From the IMG/VR virus record IMGVR_UViG_3300038455_000058, positions 1 to 59,340 of that record: a stretch of DNA of 59,340 nt. The stretch is one strand, 5' to 3'. This DNA comes from a virus. Every line of letters starts with the position of its first letter. The first letter of the stretch is position 1. The notes beneath the pieces are model-generated. The model did not search any database. It saw nothing but the letters and a program-made list of their open reading frames with translations, and had not been told where the DNA came from. Shown in pieces: positions 36,510-45,315 of this stretch. The position numbers and the translations under genes are program-made.

Positions 36510-38299
36510 CCCAGTATCTCAACGAGGCCAGGGCGCGCCGTGCCCTGGCCAAAAACCTGTCTCCCAGGTTCCTGCGCCTCGACCGGCTAGAACGCTATGT
36601 CGTAGGCACCCAGTATGCTGGGCGTCAGCCGTTCTGGGATAGCGATACGCCAGTCTACGATCGCGCCCCGTGCGTTGTCTACCCCATCGTCCAGTCTGCC
36701 ATTCGCAGCAACGTGGACCTGTGCCTTGGTGACAACAGGTTCCCGCACCTGACATCGTTCGTTGACGAGGACGACACCGTTTTCGATGACGAACAGGGGC
36801 TGAGCGAGGACGATAGTGAGCTACTGGATCGGTGGCTTGAGGTGGCTGGTGACCAAGCGCGTCTCCAGTCCGTGTGCCGCGAGCTCCTGTCACAGGCGCA
36901 GTCGTGCGGCACGGCGGTAGCCATCTGCTCGATCCGCAACGGGCGGGTGCGCATCGACACGACGCGTGCGAAGTGGTGCACGCCGAAGTTCGATGCCTCG
37001 TTTCCTGACGAGGTTGAATCGCTCGAGATCCAGTACCCATATCTCCAGGAGTACTACGACGAGGTAGCGCAGCGGTGGGGCTTGCGCTGCATGCTCTATC
37101 GACGGCTCATCGACGAAGAGAGCGACGTCACGTTCTTCCCGATCGAGGCGGACGACACGGGACGCAAGCCAGCCGAGAGCAGCTGGAAGCGAGATGATTC
37201 GAAGAGTCTGGACCACGGCTTGGGCTTCTGTCCGGTGGTCTGGTACAAGCATCTTCCCGAGTGCACGACCGTTGACGAGATCGACGGCACCGCGATCCAC
37301 GTCCACCTGACGGACGAGATCGACGCGCTCAACGTGGCGCTGTCACAGAAGTACGTGGCCTCCCTTGTGGCCGCGTCTCCGCCCACGATCGAGATCGGGG
37401 TGGATGAGGACCACGAACCTGGTCAGCTTGGCCGGACGGCTCAGAGCCTGTGGCTCCCCACTAGCTACACCGACTGGGCTGCGATGCCGGCGGATGACCC
37501 CGCTAATCGGCAGTGGCAGTTCCAGGGAGGTGCACAGCGTCCGGCGCGGAAGCGCGGTCCTGGCATCGTCTGGCGCTATCCCAATCCTGACAGCAAGGTC
37601 GAGCAACTCGTTTTGCCGGGCGACGCACTCAAGACGATCGAGGAGGTCTGCCAGGACCTCCGCGCCAAGATCGCCGAGGCGCTCAGCGTGGTCTTCACAG
37701 ACCTGCAAACGCAGCGGAGCCAGCTCGATATCAGCGGCAGAGCCCTGCGAGAGCAGCATAAGCGGCAGATCGAGCGTTGCGACATCATCCGCGACGACTT
37801 CGGCGACAACCTGATTCTACGTCTCGTCGATATCATTGCGCGGCTGGTGCTCAAAACACCGGTCGAAAAGCTACGCATTCCTGGCGTTGCCAAGGTGCTT
37901 CCGCTACTCAAGCGGTTTATCGTCCAGGTAGAGGACGAGACTGGTGAGACTGGCGAGGAGTGGGCGCCGCCGAAGTTGGATCTCATGTGGGGCGAGTACT
38001 TTACGCCGAGCGAGATGGATCAGAAGGCCGTTGTTGACGGCACGATTGCAGCACTCAACGCCACGATCATCAGCAAACGGTCTGCGGTGCAACGCGTTGC
38101 TGATTACTATGACATCGGCAACGTGGACGAGTACCTAGACACACTCGAGGCCGAGGCGGAAGAGAAACAGCAGAAGGCGCTGGAGAACGCCGAGGCTATG
38201 GCCCAGATCCAGCCAGCCGGTGCGCCTCCTGGGCAGCCCAAGCCCAACGGCGCGGCGAAACCCATGGCGCCCAAGCCCAAGCCGGCGGTGGCATCGTGA
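36506..38299 (+). CDS. portal protein
   Basis: 597 aa from GTG 36506 (GTGA overlap). Position after terL, length, and motifs support portal: FLRLDRLERYVVGTQYAGRQ, VVYPIVQSAIRSNVDLCLGD, an EIDALNVALSQ..VASLVAA.P stretch, LPGDALKTIEEVCQDLRAKI then AEALSVVF (stem), and an acidic, Pro/Lys/Ala-rich C-terminal tail (PGQPKPNGAAKPMAPKPKP). Forms the dodecameric DNA channel at the head vertex. Confidence 0.85.
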   Translation: MTQYLNEARARRALAKNLSPRFLRLDRLERYVVGTQYAGRQPFWDSDTPVYDRAPCVVYPIVQSAIRSNVDLCLGDNRFPHLTSFVDEDDTVFDDEQGLSEDDSELLDRWLEVAGDQARLQSVCRELLSQAQSCGTAVAICSIRNGRVRIDTTRAKWCTPKFDASFPDEVESLEIQYPYLQEYYDEVAQRWGLRCMLYRRLIDEESDVTFFPIEADDTGRKPAESSWKRDDSKSLDHGLGFCPVVWYKHLPECTTVDEIDGTAIHVHLTDEIDALNVALSQKYVASLVAASPPTIEIGVDEDHEPGQLGRTAQSLWLPTSYTDWAAMPADDPANRQWQFQGGAQRPARKRGPGIVWRYPNPDSKVEQLVLPGDALKTIEEVCQDLRAKIAEALSVVFTDLQTQRSQLDISGRALREQHKRQIERCDIIRDDFGDNLILRLVDIIARLVLKTPVEKLRIPGVAKVLPLLKRFIVQVEDETGETGEEWAPPKLDLMWGEYFTPSEMDQKAVVDGTIAALNATIISKRSAVQRVADYYDIGNVDEYLDTLEAEAEEKQQKALENAEAMAQIQPAGAPPGQPKPNGAAKPMAPKPKPAVAS

Positions 38300-38709
38300 G
38301 GTGCACGGTCTGCAAGTACGAGGGGCACCCGGTCCAGGACCTGACGACCGTGGTGGTGCCCGAGACTGGGGCGCCGACCACCGTGCTCCAGGACGTCTGT
38401 CCTAGGTGCAAGGAGCCAATCTGGTCCGCACAGGCGCCGGACGCTCACGCAGCCAGCGAGAGCCACAAGGCGCTCCAGGCGGCTCCTAGGGCCCTCAGGA
38501 AGACATCTGGCGAGCGGAAGCCACGAGAACCCAAGGACGCGCTGACGCGGACCAGGGAGCGCCTGGCGGTGGTGGAGCGGAAGCTAGCCGCCATGCGGGG
38601 CCTCGAGGCTGAGGCGGCGATGCTGCGGCGGATGATCGTCGCGGCCGAGGGCGAGCAGCCCATCAAACAACCCAACGGATTCTGTAACCCACCCAACTGG
38701 ACGGCCTAG
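38296..38709 (+). CDS. hypothetical protein with zinc pair and coiled coil
   Basis: 137 aa from GTG 38296. N-terminal Cys pairs (CTVCKYEG, CPRCKEPIW) form a zinc ribbon; the C-terminal half is a coiled coil (RERLAVVERKLAAMRGLEAE, AAMLRRMIVAAEGE). Its end resembles the 33220-33462 protein. Possibly a minor structural or assembly factor from position. Confidence 0.55.
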   Translation: MRCTVCKYEGHPVQDLTTVVVPETGAPTTVLQDVCPRCKEPIWSAQAPDAHAASESHKALQAAPRALRKTSGERKPREPKDALTRTRERLAVVERKLAAMRGLEAEAAMLRRMIVAAEGEQPIKQPNGFCNPPNWTA

Positions 38710-38897
38710 TGAAACTGTGCGGATGCTGCGGACACGAGTCCGATGATGCCACCTGCCAGAGGTGTGGCGAGGCCTCGTGGCTCGTGCGCCTCGACGCTGC
38801 CGGCGCCGCGAAGCTTGAGGTGCTTGCCGTGGTCACCGCATCCGATGATGCGGCAGAGCCTGCCGAAGTGGCGAAGCCGAAGCGGAGCCGCAAGTGA
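38709..38897 (+). CDS. small zinc-ribbon protein
   Basis: 62 aa from GTG 38709. KLCGCCGHESDDATCQRCGE is a compact four-Cys zinc ribbon; the rest is Ala-rich with a basic end (AKPKRSRK). Lies between portal and the decoration-type proteins. Unknown. Confidence 0.55.
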   Translation: MKLCGCCGHESDDATCQRCGEASWLVRLDAAGAAKLEVLAVVTASDDAAEPAEVAKPKRSRK

Positions 38898-39325
38898 CCG
38901 TCCAGCTGCACACCATCTCGGACACGTCTCCCGCCGCGGCCTCCACGGCTGCCGGCGACATCCTCCTTGGTCTTGGCCGATACGACGCGCTCCAGATCAC
39001 GGCGGAGCTCGTGGGGGCCACCGGGGGCACGCTCGACGTCTACCTCCAGACGTCTCCAGATGGCGGTACCAGCTGGTACGACTACATCCACTTTCCCCAG
39101 CTCGCAGCGGCTGCAAGCGCCGTGAAATACATGGTCAACGTGCCGCAGGCTGGCGCCACTGGAATCACAGTTGTTGGCAAGGATACGACTCCGGCGCTCG
39201 CAGCCAATACGGTGGTAGGCGGCTCGTGGGGTGACAGGCTTCGGCCTCTGTACGTGGCCGGCGCTAGCACATCGGCTGGTGCGGCCGTCTTGATTCAAGT
39301 TCTTGGGTATCAGCGCAAACTTTAG
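38894..39325 (+). CDS. beta-sandwich virion protein, decoration-like (copy 1)
   Basis: 143 aa from GTG 38894. Core ALQITAELVGATGGTLDVYL then QTSPDGGTSWYDYIHFPQLA, with a final strand RPLYVAGASTSAGAAVLIQV. It shares the order TL-x-strand-D-x-x-T-W with the proteins at 41595, 42023 and 43129, suggesting four paralogues. Likely a head decoration or head-fibre base protein. Confidence 0.55.
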   Translation: MTVQLHTISDTSPAAASTAAGDILLGLGRYDALQITAELVGATGGTLDVYLQTSPDGGTSWYDYIHFPQLAAAASAVKYMVNVPQAGATGITVVGKDTTPALAANTVVGGSWGDRLRPLYVAGASTSAGAAVLIQVLGYQRKL

Positions 39326-39335
39326 CTTTAGCTTA

Positions 39336-39350
39336 GGCGCCGTTCGCGCC
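39336..39350 (+). other. short stem-loop
   Basis: GGCGC-CGTTC-GCGCC in the 44-bp gap before the next gene. No T tract follows, so it is not a typical terminator; it may stabilise mRNA or be an attenuator. The following ATG has CGAGG upstream. Confidence 0.3.
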
Positions 39351-39369
39351 GACACACGAGGATCTTAGC

Positions 39370-39744
39370 ATGGGTGCAAAGAGCGGAACGATTGTTGGTA
39401 TCGTGATGAGTGGTGAGCCGTTTGGTGGTGCCACCTCGCGACACCGCGCCGAGGTGTTCGTCACTTATCCGGCGTACACCGCGTCTACCGACACCACGAC
39501 CGTCGCCGCGGTTGGTGCTGCGATTGCCGCGAAGCGCAGGGATGGTAAGACCGTCGCGCTGACCGACGTCTGCCAGGGGCAGAGCGGCTCGGACGGTACC
39601 ACGGAGTTCTACAACGACACGCTTGCGGTCTCTACCGACGCGATCACGGGTGAGCTGAGCGACATCGCCGGCACCGAGATCGATGCTGCGTCGGGCGTCA
39701 CCGCTCGTCCGTGCTCGTTCATGGTCTCGTACGACGCGACCTGA
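39370..39744 (+). CDS. hypothetical virion protein
   Basis: 124 aa. Small, Ala/Thr/Ser-rich beta protein (GTIVGIVMSGEPFGGATSRH, TTTVAAVGAAIAAKRRDG, ARPCSFMVSYDAT). Position between portal and scaffold suggests a head protein. No family recognised. Confidence 0.5.
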   Translation: MGAKSGTIVGIVMSGEPFGGATSRHRAEVFVTYPAYTASTDTTTVAAVGAAIAAKRRDGKTVALTDVCQGQSGSDGTTEFYNDTLAVSTDAITGELSDIAGTEIDAASGVTARPCSFMVSYDAT

Positions 39745-39752
39745 TTCACACG

Positions 39753-39780
39753 CGTAGCGCCGCTCTGCGGCTCGTCTACG
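39753..39780 (+). other. imperfect stem-loop before the scaffold gene
   Basis: CGTAG...CTACG encloses GCCGC-TCT-GCGGC in the 80-bp gap 39745-39824. No T tract. Together with the hairpin at 39336 it may tune the high expression of head genes. Confidence 0.35.
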
Positions 39781-39824
39781 TCTCAATACGCCCACTCGAG
39801 CGGTAATCGAGGTTGGAGACAAAT

Positions 39825-40478
39825 ATGAGCGATCTTGAGCGCGCTTCTGAAAGCGTCGTGGATGTAGAGGTGCCTGCTGCACCGGTTGTGAAGCCGGCTG
39901 TTGCACAGGCGGCAGCTGCCGAGCCGGCAAAGCAAAGCGAGGAGGCGATCCCTGTCTCCGCGCTGAAGCAGCGGCTCGAGCAGAAGGAGCGGTCCTTGCT
40001 GAAGGAGATCGGATTCAACGATCTCGAGAGTGCGAAGGCCGCCGCAGCCGAGCTCGCCAAGCTCCGTCAGGAGCGCATGTCCGAGGAGGAGCGCGCCAAG
40101 GCTCGAATCGCCGAGCTGGAGGCCGCCGCCAAGGAGAGGGACGAGCTGCGCGCAGACCAGGCCGAGCTTGCCGAGGCCGAGCTTGCCAAGCTGACCGAGG
40201 AGCAGCGCGCTTTCATCATGGAGGCCGCGCCGCGGTCTCCGGCAAAGCAGCTGCGCCTCATTGGCAAGCTTGGCACCGTGGCACCTCAGCCTGCAGTGCG
40301 TGCCGCGCCGGCCAATACGGCGCCTGCGGCAAGGGCTCCGACGCCCACCGCAGCCGAGGCTGACAACGTTCTGGAGACGTATACGCGTCTTCGCGCAAAG
40401 GACCCGGAGAAGGCGGCCCTCTACCAGCTCGCCAATCTGGATCGGTATCTTGAGGCGGTTAATAAGGCCCGTGCCTAA
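39825..40478 (+). CDS. scaffolding protein (putative)
   Basis: 217 aa from ATG 39825, with GGAG 7 nt upstream. Highly charged and helical: coiled coil (SALKQRLEQKERSLLKEIGF, AELAKLRQERMSEEERAKAR, ELRADQAELAEAELAKLTEE), Ala/Pro-rich linker and a helical C terminus (YQLANLDRYLEAVNKARA). Composition and position directly before the capsid gene are typical of scaffolding proteins, which line the prohead and leave before packaging. Confidence 0.7.
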   Translation: MSDLERASESVVDVEVPAAPVVKPAVAQAAAAEPAKQSEEAIPVSALKQRLEQKERSLLKEIGFNDLESAKAAAAELAKLRQERMSEEERAKARIAELEAAAKERDELRADQAELAEAELAKLTEEQRAFIMEAAPRSPAKQLRLIGKLGTVAPQPAVRAAPANTAPAARAPTPTAAEADNVLETYTRLRAKDPEKAALYQLANLDRYLEAVNKARA

Positions 40479-40511
40479 CCATAAGACGCGCGGGAATAGG
40501 AACACATAAAC

Positions 40512-41585
40512 ATGTCTTCGATTTCTCGCTCGACTCTTCCCACGGAATTCTTCGACATCACCAGCTCGATGCTGCTGGTGCAGCCGGAGCCTCAGTACCT
40601 CGTCGGCGCTCTCATGAAGAGCGCAATGGGTGCCTCGCTCGCTCAGGAGAGCGATATGGGCCTCCCGTTCCGCATGCTCGGCGGCGCTGGTGCTGCCTAT
40701 GGCAGTGCCGATGACGATCGGCTCCAGCTTGAGCAGCGCGCCATCGCCGCACAGGCGGTGATCGTGGTGCCCGAGCTCGGCAAGCCGCCGGGTCACACCG
40801 TCCGCCTCAACCGGCCGGCGTACACGGACAGCACGTACACGGAGGCCGCGCGTCTTATCCCGACCGGCTCGACCATCTCGACCACGCCGATCAGCCTCGG
40901 CAGCGAGCAGACGTCGATCACCATCAAGCGCTTCGGCGGCCCTTACTCGGGTGGCGTGGCGCCGTACGGCCTCGCGAAGTTTGACGCTGGGATGGCGCTA
41001 CACAAGCTCGCCTCGGTGGCTGGCCGCCACCTCAAGCGCGATTATGACAAGTGGATCGACGCCGTTGGCGTTGCCCTCTTCTCGAGCGGAGCCAACACGA
41101 TCCGCCCGCTCGGCTTCACGGCGGACACGGATGGCCTCGTTGCCGGCGACATGCCGATGGACTTCGAGACGCTGACCCGCGTTGAGCTCAAGATGGACGA
41201 GCTCAACATCCCGTTCTTCTCGAATGGCAAGAGGATCTGCATCCTCCACCCGCGCCAGATCCAGCAGCTCAAGGCGGACCCGGCGTTCCAGCGGCTCGGC
41301 GTCTTCACCAACCCGAAGAACCCCCTGTGGACGAGCCACGTTGCCACCGTTGGCAACCTGGATGTCTACCAGAGCAACACGCTCACCACGGCGTCGAGCA
41401 CGACCACGATCTATCGTGGCGTTGCTTTCGGTCCTGGGATGGTTGCCTGCGGCGTGTCGCGTCTCCCCGAGGTTGTGCCGAGCACGGCGGACAACTACGG
41501 CGAAGACATCCTCGTCGTGTGGCTGACGTACATGGGATTCCTCGTCTCTGACAACCGCTTCGGCGTGCTTGTCAGCACGAACTAA
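40512..41585 (+). CDS. major capsid protein
   Basis: 357 aa, with AGGAACAC upstream. Position, size and composition fit a HK97-fold capsid: N-arm (RSTLPTEFFDITSSMLLVQP), IKRFGGPYSGGVAPYGLAKF, HLKRDYDKWIDAVGVALFSS (spine-helix-like), FFSNGKRICILHPRQIQQLK, and DILVVWLTYMGFLVSDNRFG at the end. No internal protease gene is seen, so cleavage is not predicted. Confidence 0.8.
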   Translation: MSSISRSTLPTEFFDITSSMLLVQPEPQYLVGALMKSAMGASLAQESDMGLPFRMLGGAGAAYGSADDDRLQLEQRAIAAQAVIVVPELGKPPGHTVRLNRPAYTDSTYTEAARLIPTGSTISTTPISLGSEQTSITIKRFGGPYSGGVAPYGLAKFDAGMALHKLASVAGRHLKRDYDKWIDAVGVALFSSGANTIRPLGFTADTDGLVAGDMPMDFETLTRVELKMDELNIPFFSNGKRICILHPRQIQQLKADPAFQRLGVFTNPKNPLWTSHVATVGNLDVYQSNTLTTASSTTTIYRGVAFGPGMVACGVSRLPEVVPSTADNYGEDILVVWLTYMGFLVSDNRFGVLVSTN

Positions 41586-41594
41586 GGACCAGCT

Positions 41595-42023
41595 GTGGCA
41601 TTCAATAACAAGGTCAAGACGGCGCAGAACGCGAAGGCCACCACGGCTCTCACTGGCGCCGCACCACAGGTTGGCACCGGTAACACGGTGCTGATGTCGA
41701 ACGTCGTGCCCGGCACTCTGTCTGCAAAGATGGCGCTGTCGTGCAAGACGAGCAACATCACGCAAACGCCGAGCTGGCAGGTCAGCGCCGATAACTCGAC
41801 GTGGGTAGACTTCAAGGGTGTCAACAACCCTGCGCAGGTCGCCACGGCGGGCGGCACTGGCAGCCAGGTCGTCACGACGATCGTTCTAGAGGGACCTCCG
41901 TCGCTGTCTGGGTGGAGATACGTGCGGGCGATCACGACGACCGCGGTTGGAGTCGGTGACGGCTCAACGTCTGGCGACGCATACACGATCAGCTACAGCT
42001 GGCTCCAAGCTGACCAGTTCTAG
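41595..42023 (+). CDS. beta-sandwich virion protein (copy 2)
   Basis: 142 aa from GTG 41595. PGTLSAKMALSCKTSNITQT then PSWQVSADNSTWVDFKGVNN, ending in SGWRYVRAITTTAVG and SGDAYTISYSWLQADQF. The same frame of TLSA - W-x-V-S-x-D - T-W - GW..R - Y-x-I-S-Y occurs in the next two proteins. Probably a head decoration protein made in many copies. Confidence 0.6.
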   Translation: MAFNNKVKTAQNAKATTALTGAAPQVGTGNTVLMSNVVPGTLSAKMALSCKTSNITQTPSWQVSADNSTWVDFKGVNNPAQVATAGGTGSQVVTTIVLEGPPSLSGWRYVRAITTTAVGVGDGSTSGDAYTISYSWLQADQF

Positions 42024-43132
42024 TGACGGTCCTTAGCGGCTACCTGGCGACCGGCTCGCTCGATCTCGACGCCACTGATAACGGTGACGTTGCGGGCGGG
42101 CCGGCGCTGGACATGTCCCTCGTGGAGCGCGGGACGCTATCTGCTCTCGTGGTACTTCACGCTGAGACCGCTAGCCTCACCATTGCGCCGCTCTGGCAGG
42201 TGTCCCTTGGTGATGGCGTCTGGATCAACGCCGTGTCCACGGCCAACCCGGCGCCGAATGTTGCCGCTCCGGTAGACTTTGGCGCCGACATCAACTCGAT
42301 CGCACTGTCTGTTGCCGGTGTGGTGGCTGACGCTGATGCGATCGTGCTAGACATCGCCACCGATGACACAGAGGGCGGCGTCACGCTGAGCGGCACCGAT
42401 CTGGATGGTCTGATCGGCGATGGCGCCATCAGCCCAACGCGAGCGATTTCGATCACCACGGCGGCAAACGCGGGTAGCTACAACATCGCCGATCCGATCA
42501 CGGTTACCGGCACCGACGTGGACGGCAACGTCCTGGTGGGCACCGGGACGCTCACGGATGCCGATGGTAACGAGACGATCGAAATCTACGGCGGAGTGGG
42601 CCAGGACAAGGGATTCGCGTCCGTTGTGTCAGTTGCGCTGCCGGCGATGAATGACACAGACGGCACCATCTCGGTTGGCGTGCTCAGCGAGATGCTCAAC
42701 GACAGCTCGCTAACTGGGCTTCTCGGCGATGGCACGATCGACCCGCCGCGGCATGTGGTCCTGACTACCGCGGCGAGTGCCAGCAGCTACAACACAGATC
42801 CGGTCACCATCGCGGGACTTGACGAGGCGGGCGATCCTGCAACTGAGGATCTCACCATCACCGATGCCGATGGTGACGAGACGCTGACTACGACTGGTCT
42901 CTTCTCCAGGGTGGACCTGGTGTTCATCCCGCCGATGGTGGACACGGACAGCTCGTTCCAGGTTGGTACGGACGCTGGCAGCCTCCAGGATGCGCTGATG
43001 TCACTTCCCGCACCGGCTGCGGTGTACGGCTGGCCACAGGCTCGGATCGCGCTCCTCGTTGCGGGCAACGACGGAGACGCCGTGGACACGTACGAGGTGT
43101 CGTACAACTTCCAGAAGCGGGACAACCGGTGA
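42023..43132 (+). CDS. beta-sandwich virion protein (copy 3) with inserted repeat domains
   Basis: 369 aa from GTG 42023. The two ends match copies 2 and 4 (RGTLSALVVLHAETASLTIA, PLWQVSLGDGVWINAV at the start; VYGWPQARIALLVAGNDGD and DTYEVSYNFQKRDNR at the end). About 210 residues are inserted between them, made of two tandem related modules: DLDGLIGDGAISPTRAISIT...TLTDADGNET and SLTGLLGDGTIDPPRHVVLT...TITDADGDET. The modules look Ig- or bacterial-adhesin-like and may project from the head surface. Confidence 0.6.
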   Translation: MTVLSGYLATGSLDLDATDNGDVAGGPALDMSLVERGTLSALVVLHAETASLTIAPLWQVSLGDGVWINAVSTANPAPNVAAPVDFGADINSIALSVAGVVADADAIVLDIATDDTEGGVTLSGTDLDGLIGDGAISPTRAISITTAANAGSYNIADPITVTGTDVDGNVLVGTGTLTDADGNETIEIYGGVGQDKGFASVVSVALPAMNDTDGTISVGVLSEMLNDSSLTGLLGDGTIDPPRHVVLTTAASASSYNTDPVTIAGLDEAGDPATEDLTITDADGDETLTTTGLFSRVDLVFIPPMVDTDSSFQVGTDAGSLQDALMSLPAPAAVYGWPQARIALLVAGNDGDAVDTYEVSYNFQKRDNR

Positions 43133-43515
43133 AGCTAGCCAGAGACTACAGCGACACCGGAGAGCTTTCGTTGCTCGGCCAGACGGCATCGTCTCAGGCG
43201 AACGGCAACATCGTCCATCTCGCGCTCGTTGTGCCGGGCACCTTGTCCGCGCTTGTCACCCTCGGCGTGGTGACCGCTGGTCTTGGGCTCCTCCCCAAGT
43301 GGGAAGTCTCCGCGGACCGGTCCACCTGGTACACGGCGGCGCCAGACGACCCGTCTACGCCAGTTGCGCTCGGCATCGGGGCTGCGACTGTGCAGGCGAG
43401 CTCGGCCGTCTACGGTTGGAACTGGGCGCGATGTAGCCTTGTGGTGACCGGCGCATCGGGGCAGGCGAGCGACACGTATCAGATCTCGTACAGCTTCGAA
43501 CGCACGCGGGAGTAG
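43129..43515 (+). CDS. beta-sandwich virion protein (copy 4)
   Basis: 128 aa from GTG 43129. PGTLSALVTLGVVTAGLGLL then PKWEVSADRSTWY, VYGWNWARCSLVVTGASG and SDTYQISYSFERTRE. The closest full-length relative of the framework seen in copies 2 and 3. Tandem paralogue, likely decoration. Confidence 0.6.
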   Translation: MKLARDYSDTGELSLLGQTASSQANGNIVHLALVVPGTLSALVTLGVVTAGLGLLPKWEVSADRSTWYTAAPDDPSTPVALGIGAATVQASSAVYGWNWARCSLVVTGASGQASDTYQISYSFERTRE

Positions 43516-43517
43516 CC

Positions 43518-44123
43518 GTGGCCCTGCTGGATAGCGAGGTCTACCGCATCAAGGCGGAGCTCGGATACAACGTCCTGACAATCGGGGCCATCCCTTTTGT
43601 CGCCCACACCGCCCTATTCGAGCAGGTCATTGTCCCCTACATGTCGAGCGGGGCAACGACCACGAGCACGACGTCCGTTACCGCGGCGTCTACGCCTACG
43701 CCGGTGGTGCTCACGCTAGCTGATGCAACGGGCTTCTCTGCGGGCGCGACCGTTGTAATCGACGTTGACGATCGCCAGGAGCGCGTGACGATCGAGAAGC
43801 TGAGCGGCGCGTCCATGACTGTGCTGTTAAGCAAGGCCCACGCGACAAGCTACCCGGTCACGGTTGAGGGCGGAGAATCGATCGTGCGTGAGTATCTTGG
43901 ATATCTCGCCGAGTGCCGATCCAAGATCAACGCGGCGAGCAAGACGGCGGGCCTAAAATCGGCCGGTCGTGGCGCCGTCGAGTGGTACGGCGGAAGTGGA
44001 GGCGGCACGGTGCTGTCGTCCCTCCGTAGCATCCAGTCTCATTGGCGTAACGAATTGGCATCGGTGCTTGGGCTGGCGAATCTGAGCCGGCGCGGAGGCG
44101 GTAGCCGAACCGAGGTTTACTAG
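43518..44123 (+). CDS. head-tail connector / virion protein
   Basis: 201 aa from GTG 43518. N-terminal helix (VYRIKAELGYNVLTIGAIPF), then an inserted Ser/Thr-rich beta domain (STPTPVVLTLADATGFSAGA, TVVIDVDDRQERVTIEKLSG, which resembles a small beta-barrel inserted in adaptor proteins) and a helical end (RSIQSHWRNELASVLGLANL). Position suggests adaptor. Confidence 0.5.
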   Translation: MALLDSEVYRIKAELGYNVLTIGAIPFVAHTALFEQVIVPYMSSGATTTSTTSVTAASTPTPVVLTLADATGFSAGATVVIDVDDRQERVTIEKLSGASMTVLLSKAHATSYPVTVEGGESIVREYLGYLAECRSKINAASKTAGLKSAGRGAVEWYGGSGGGTVLSSLRSIQSHWRNELASVLGLANLSRRGGGSRTEVY

Positions 44124-44533
44124 TGGCCACGCTTAGTGACGACATCCTGCCCATCGTGGATGACGCGTGGACGCTGGTAGATGACCTTGGGTTCTCTCCA
44201 AACTCGATCACGATTCGCACGCGTACCTGGTCTGGTGGAGAGGTGCAGGTCGGCGATCCTACCGTAAGCGATCTGGTGCTCGAGCCGAATCCTCCGACCA
44301 AGGAGATTGGCGGAGACAAGATCCTTTTGGTTGGTCCGATCACGCCCACTCACTCGGCTGGCGGGTACAGCTACGCGCAGCTCCGACCGAGCGACGTTGC
44401 TGGCACCGAGTACTACTACATCGTTACCGGCAACAACGGGGCGAATCGATACGCGTTGAAGTCGATAGACACCTCCGAAAGCTTCGAGATGATGCTCGTT
44501 CTTGAGGCGCTCGAGAGACGGATGCCGTTTTGA
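44123..44533 (+). CDS. head completion / stopper-like protein
   Basis: 136 aa from GTG 44123. DAWTLVDDLGFSPNSITIRT, then KEIGGDKILLVGPITPTHS, YSYAQLRPSDVAGTEYYYIV, RYALKSIDTSESFEMMLVLE. The order resembles a beta-barrel head-closure protein. Its position fits, but the family is not certain. Confidence 0.5.
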   Translation: MATLSDDILPIVDDAWTLVDDLGFSPNSITIRTRTWSGGEVQVGDPTVSDLVLEPNPPTKEIGGDKILLVGPITPTHSAGGYSYAQLRPSDVAGTEYYYIVTGNNGANRYALKSIDTSESFEMMLVLEALERRMPF

Positions 44534-45315
44534 CCTCTCAGCTTGGTGGCCTCACCCTACCGATTCCGGCTGGTGTAGCAAACAGCGAGATAGACGATCC
44601 GGTGGTGAGCGGCCTCGCCGCGTACCTCGCGTTCTATCTCAACGATGCGCTTAACACGAAGCTCGCCAACCTCTCCGGCACGAGCGCAGAGGCGGTGCCG
44701 AGCACGAACACGTTTCTGTGGGACCCGTCCACGTACTTCGTGAGGGGCCGAGGCGACGGCGACGCCTCGCCCTTCCCCGCCTTGTATGTATGGTGGGACG
44801 GTCGCAGCCAGCATGCACTTGGTCGTGAGACGCTGATCTACGATTGCCGCGAGCGGCTCATCAGCGTCATGTATCTGTTTGAGGAGCTGAACTTCCCAGG
44901 CGCGGCGAACGCAAGGCGCGGGCTCCTCGGCGCAGTTGACGCGGTGTTCTTCAAGGCTGGTGAGAGGTGGCGTCATGCCAGCTTCTCTCTGGGCACTGAC
45001 GCACTCAACTCCTGGTTGCTCCATGAGCTCAACATCGTGGACCTCCGCTACATGGGCGGGACGCGCGGCGAGCTGAAGGCAAGCATCCCTGAGGCAAGCG
45101 CTCGAGCCGGTGGCAGTGGCGAAGGCGCGCCAACGCGCGGATACCCGGCGCTAAGCGGTCAATTTCGCGTCTGGGAGCAAGTGGAGCAGGACTCGAGCGA
45201 TGAATTCGCTGGCGATGTGGAGCTCGATATCCGGGCTTGCGAGGGGCTGGACGAGCCGGTGGACTTCATGACGCGATACCTTCCTGGACCTGACGGATCC
45301 GAAGAGGAACCGTAG
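44530..45315 (+). CDS. tail completion/terminator-like protein
   Basis: 261 aa from TTG 44530 (TTGA overlap). An alpha/beta fold with SGLAAYLAFYLNDALNTKLA, PFPALYVWWDGRSQHALGRE, ERLISVMYLFEELNFPGAAN. The last 157 nt are covered on the other strand by an endonuclease VII gene. Likely the joint between head and tail; assignment by order. Confidence 0.5.
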   Translation: MTSQLGGLTLPIPAGVANSEIDDPVVSGLAAYLAFYLNDALNTKLANLSGTSAEAVPSTNTFLWDPSTYFVRGRGDGDASPFPALYVWWDGRSQHALGRETLIYDCRERLISVMYLFEELNFPGAANARRGLLGAVDAVFFKAGERWRHASFSLGTDALNSWLLHELNIVDLRYMGGTRGELKASIPEASARAGGSGEGAPTRGYPALSGQFRVWEQVEQDSSDEFAGDVELDIRACEGLDEPVDFMTRYLPGPDGSEEEP

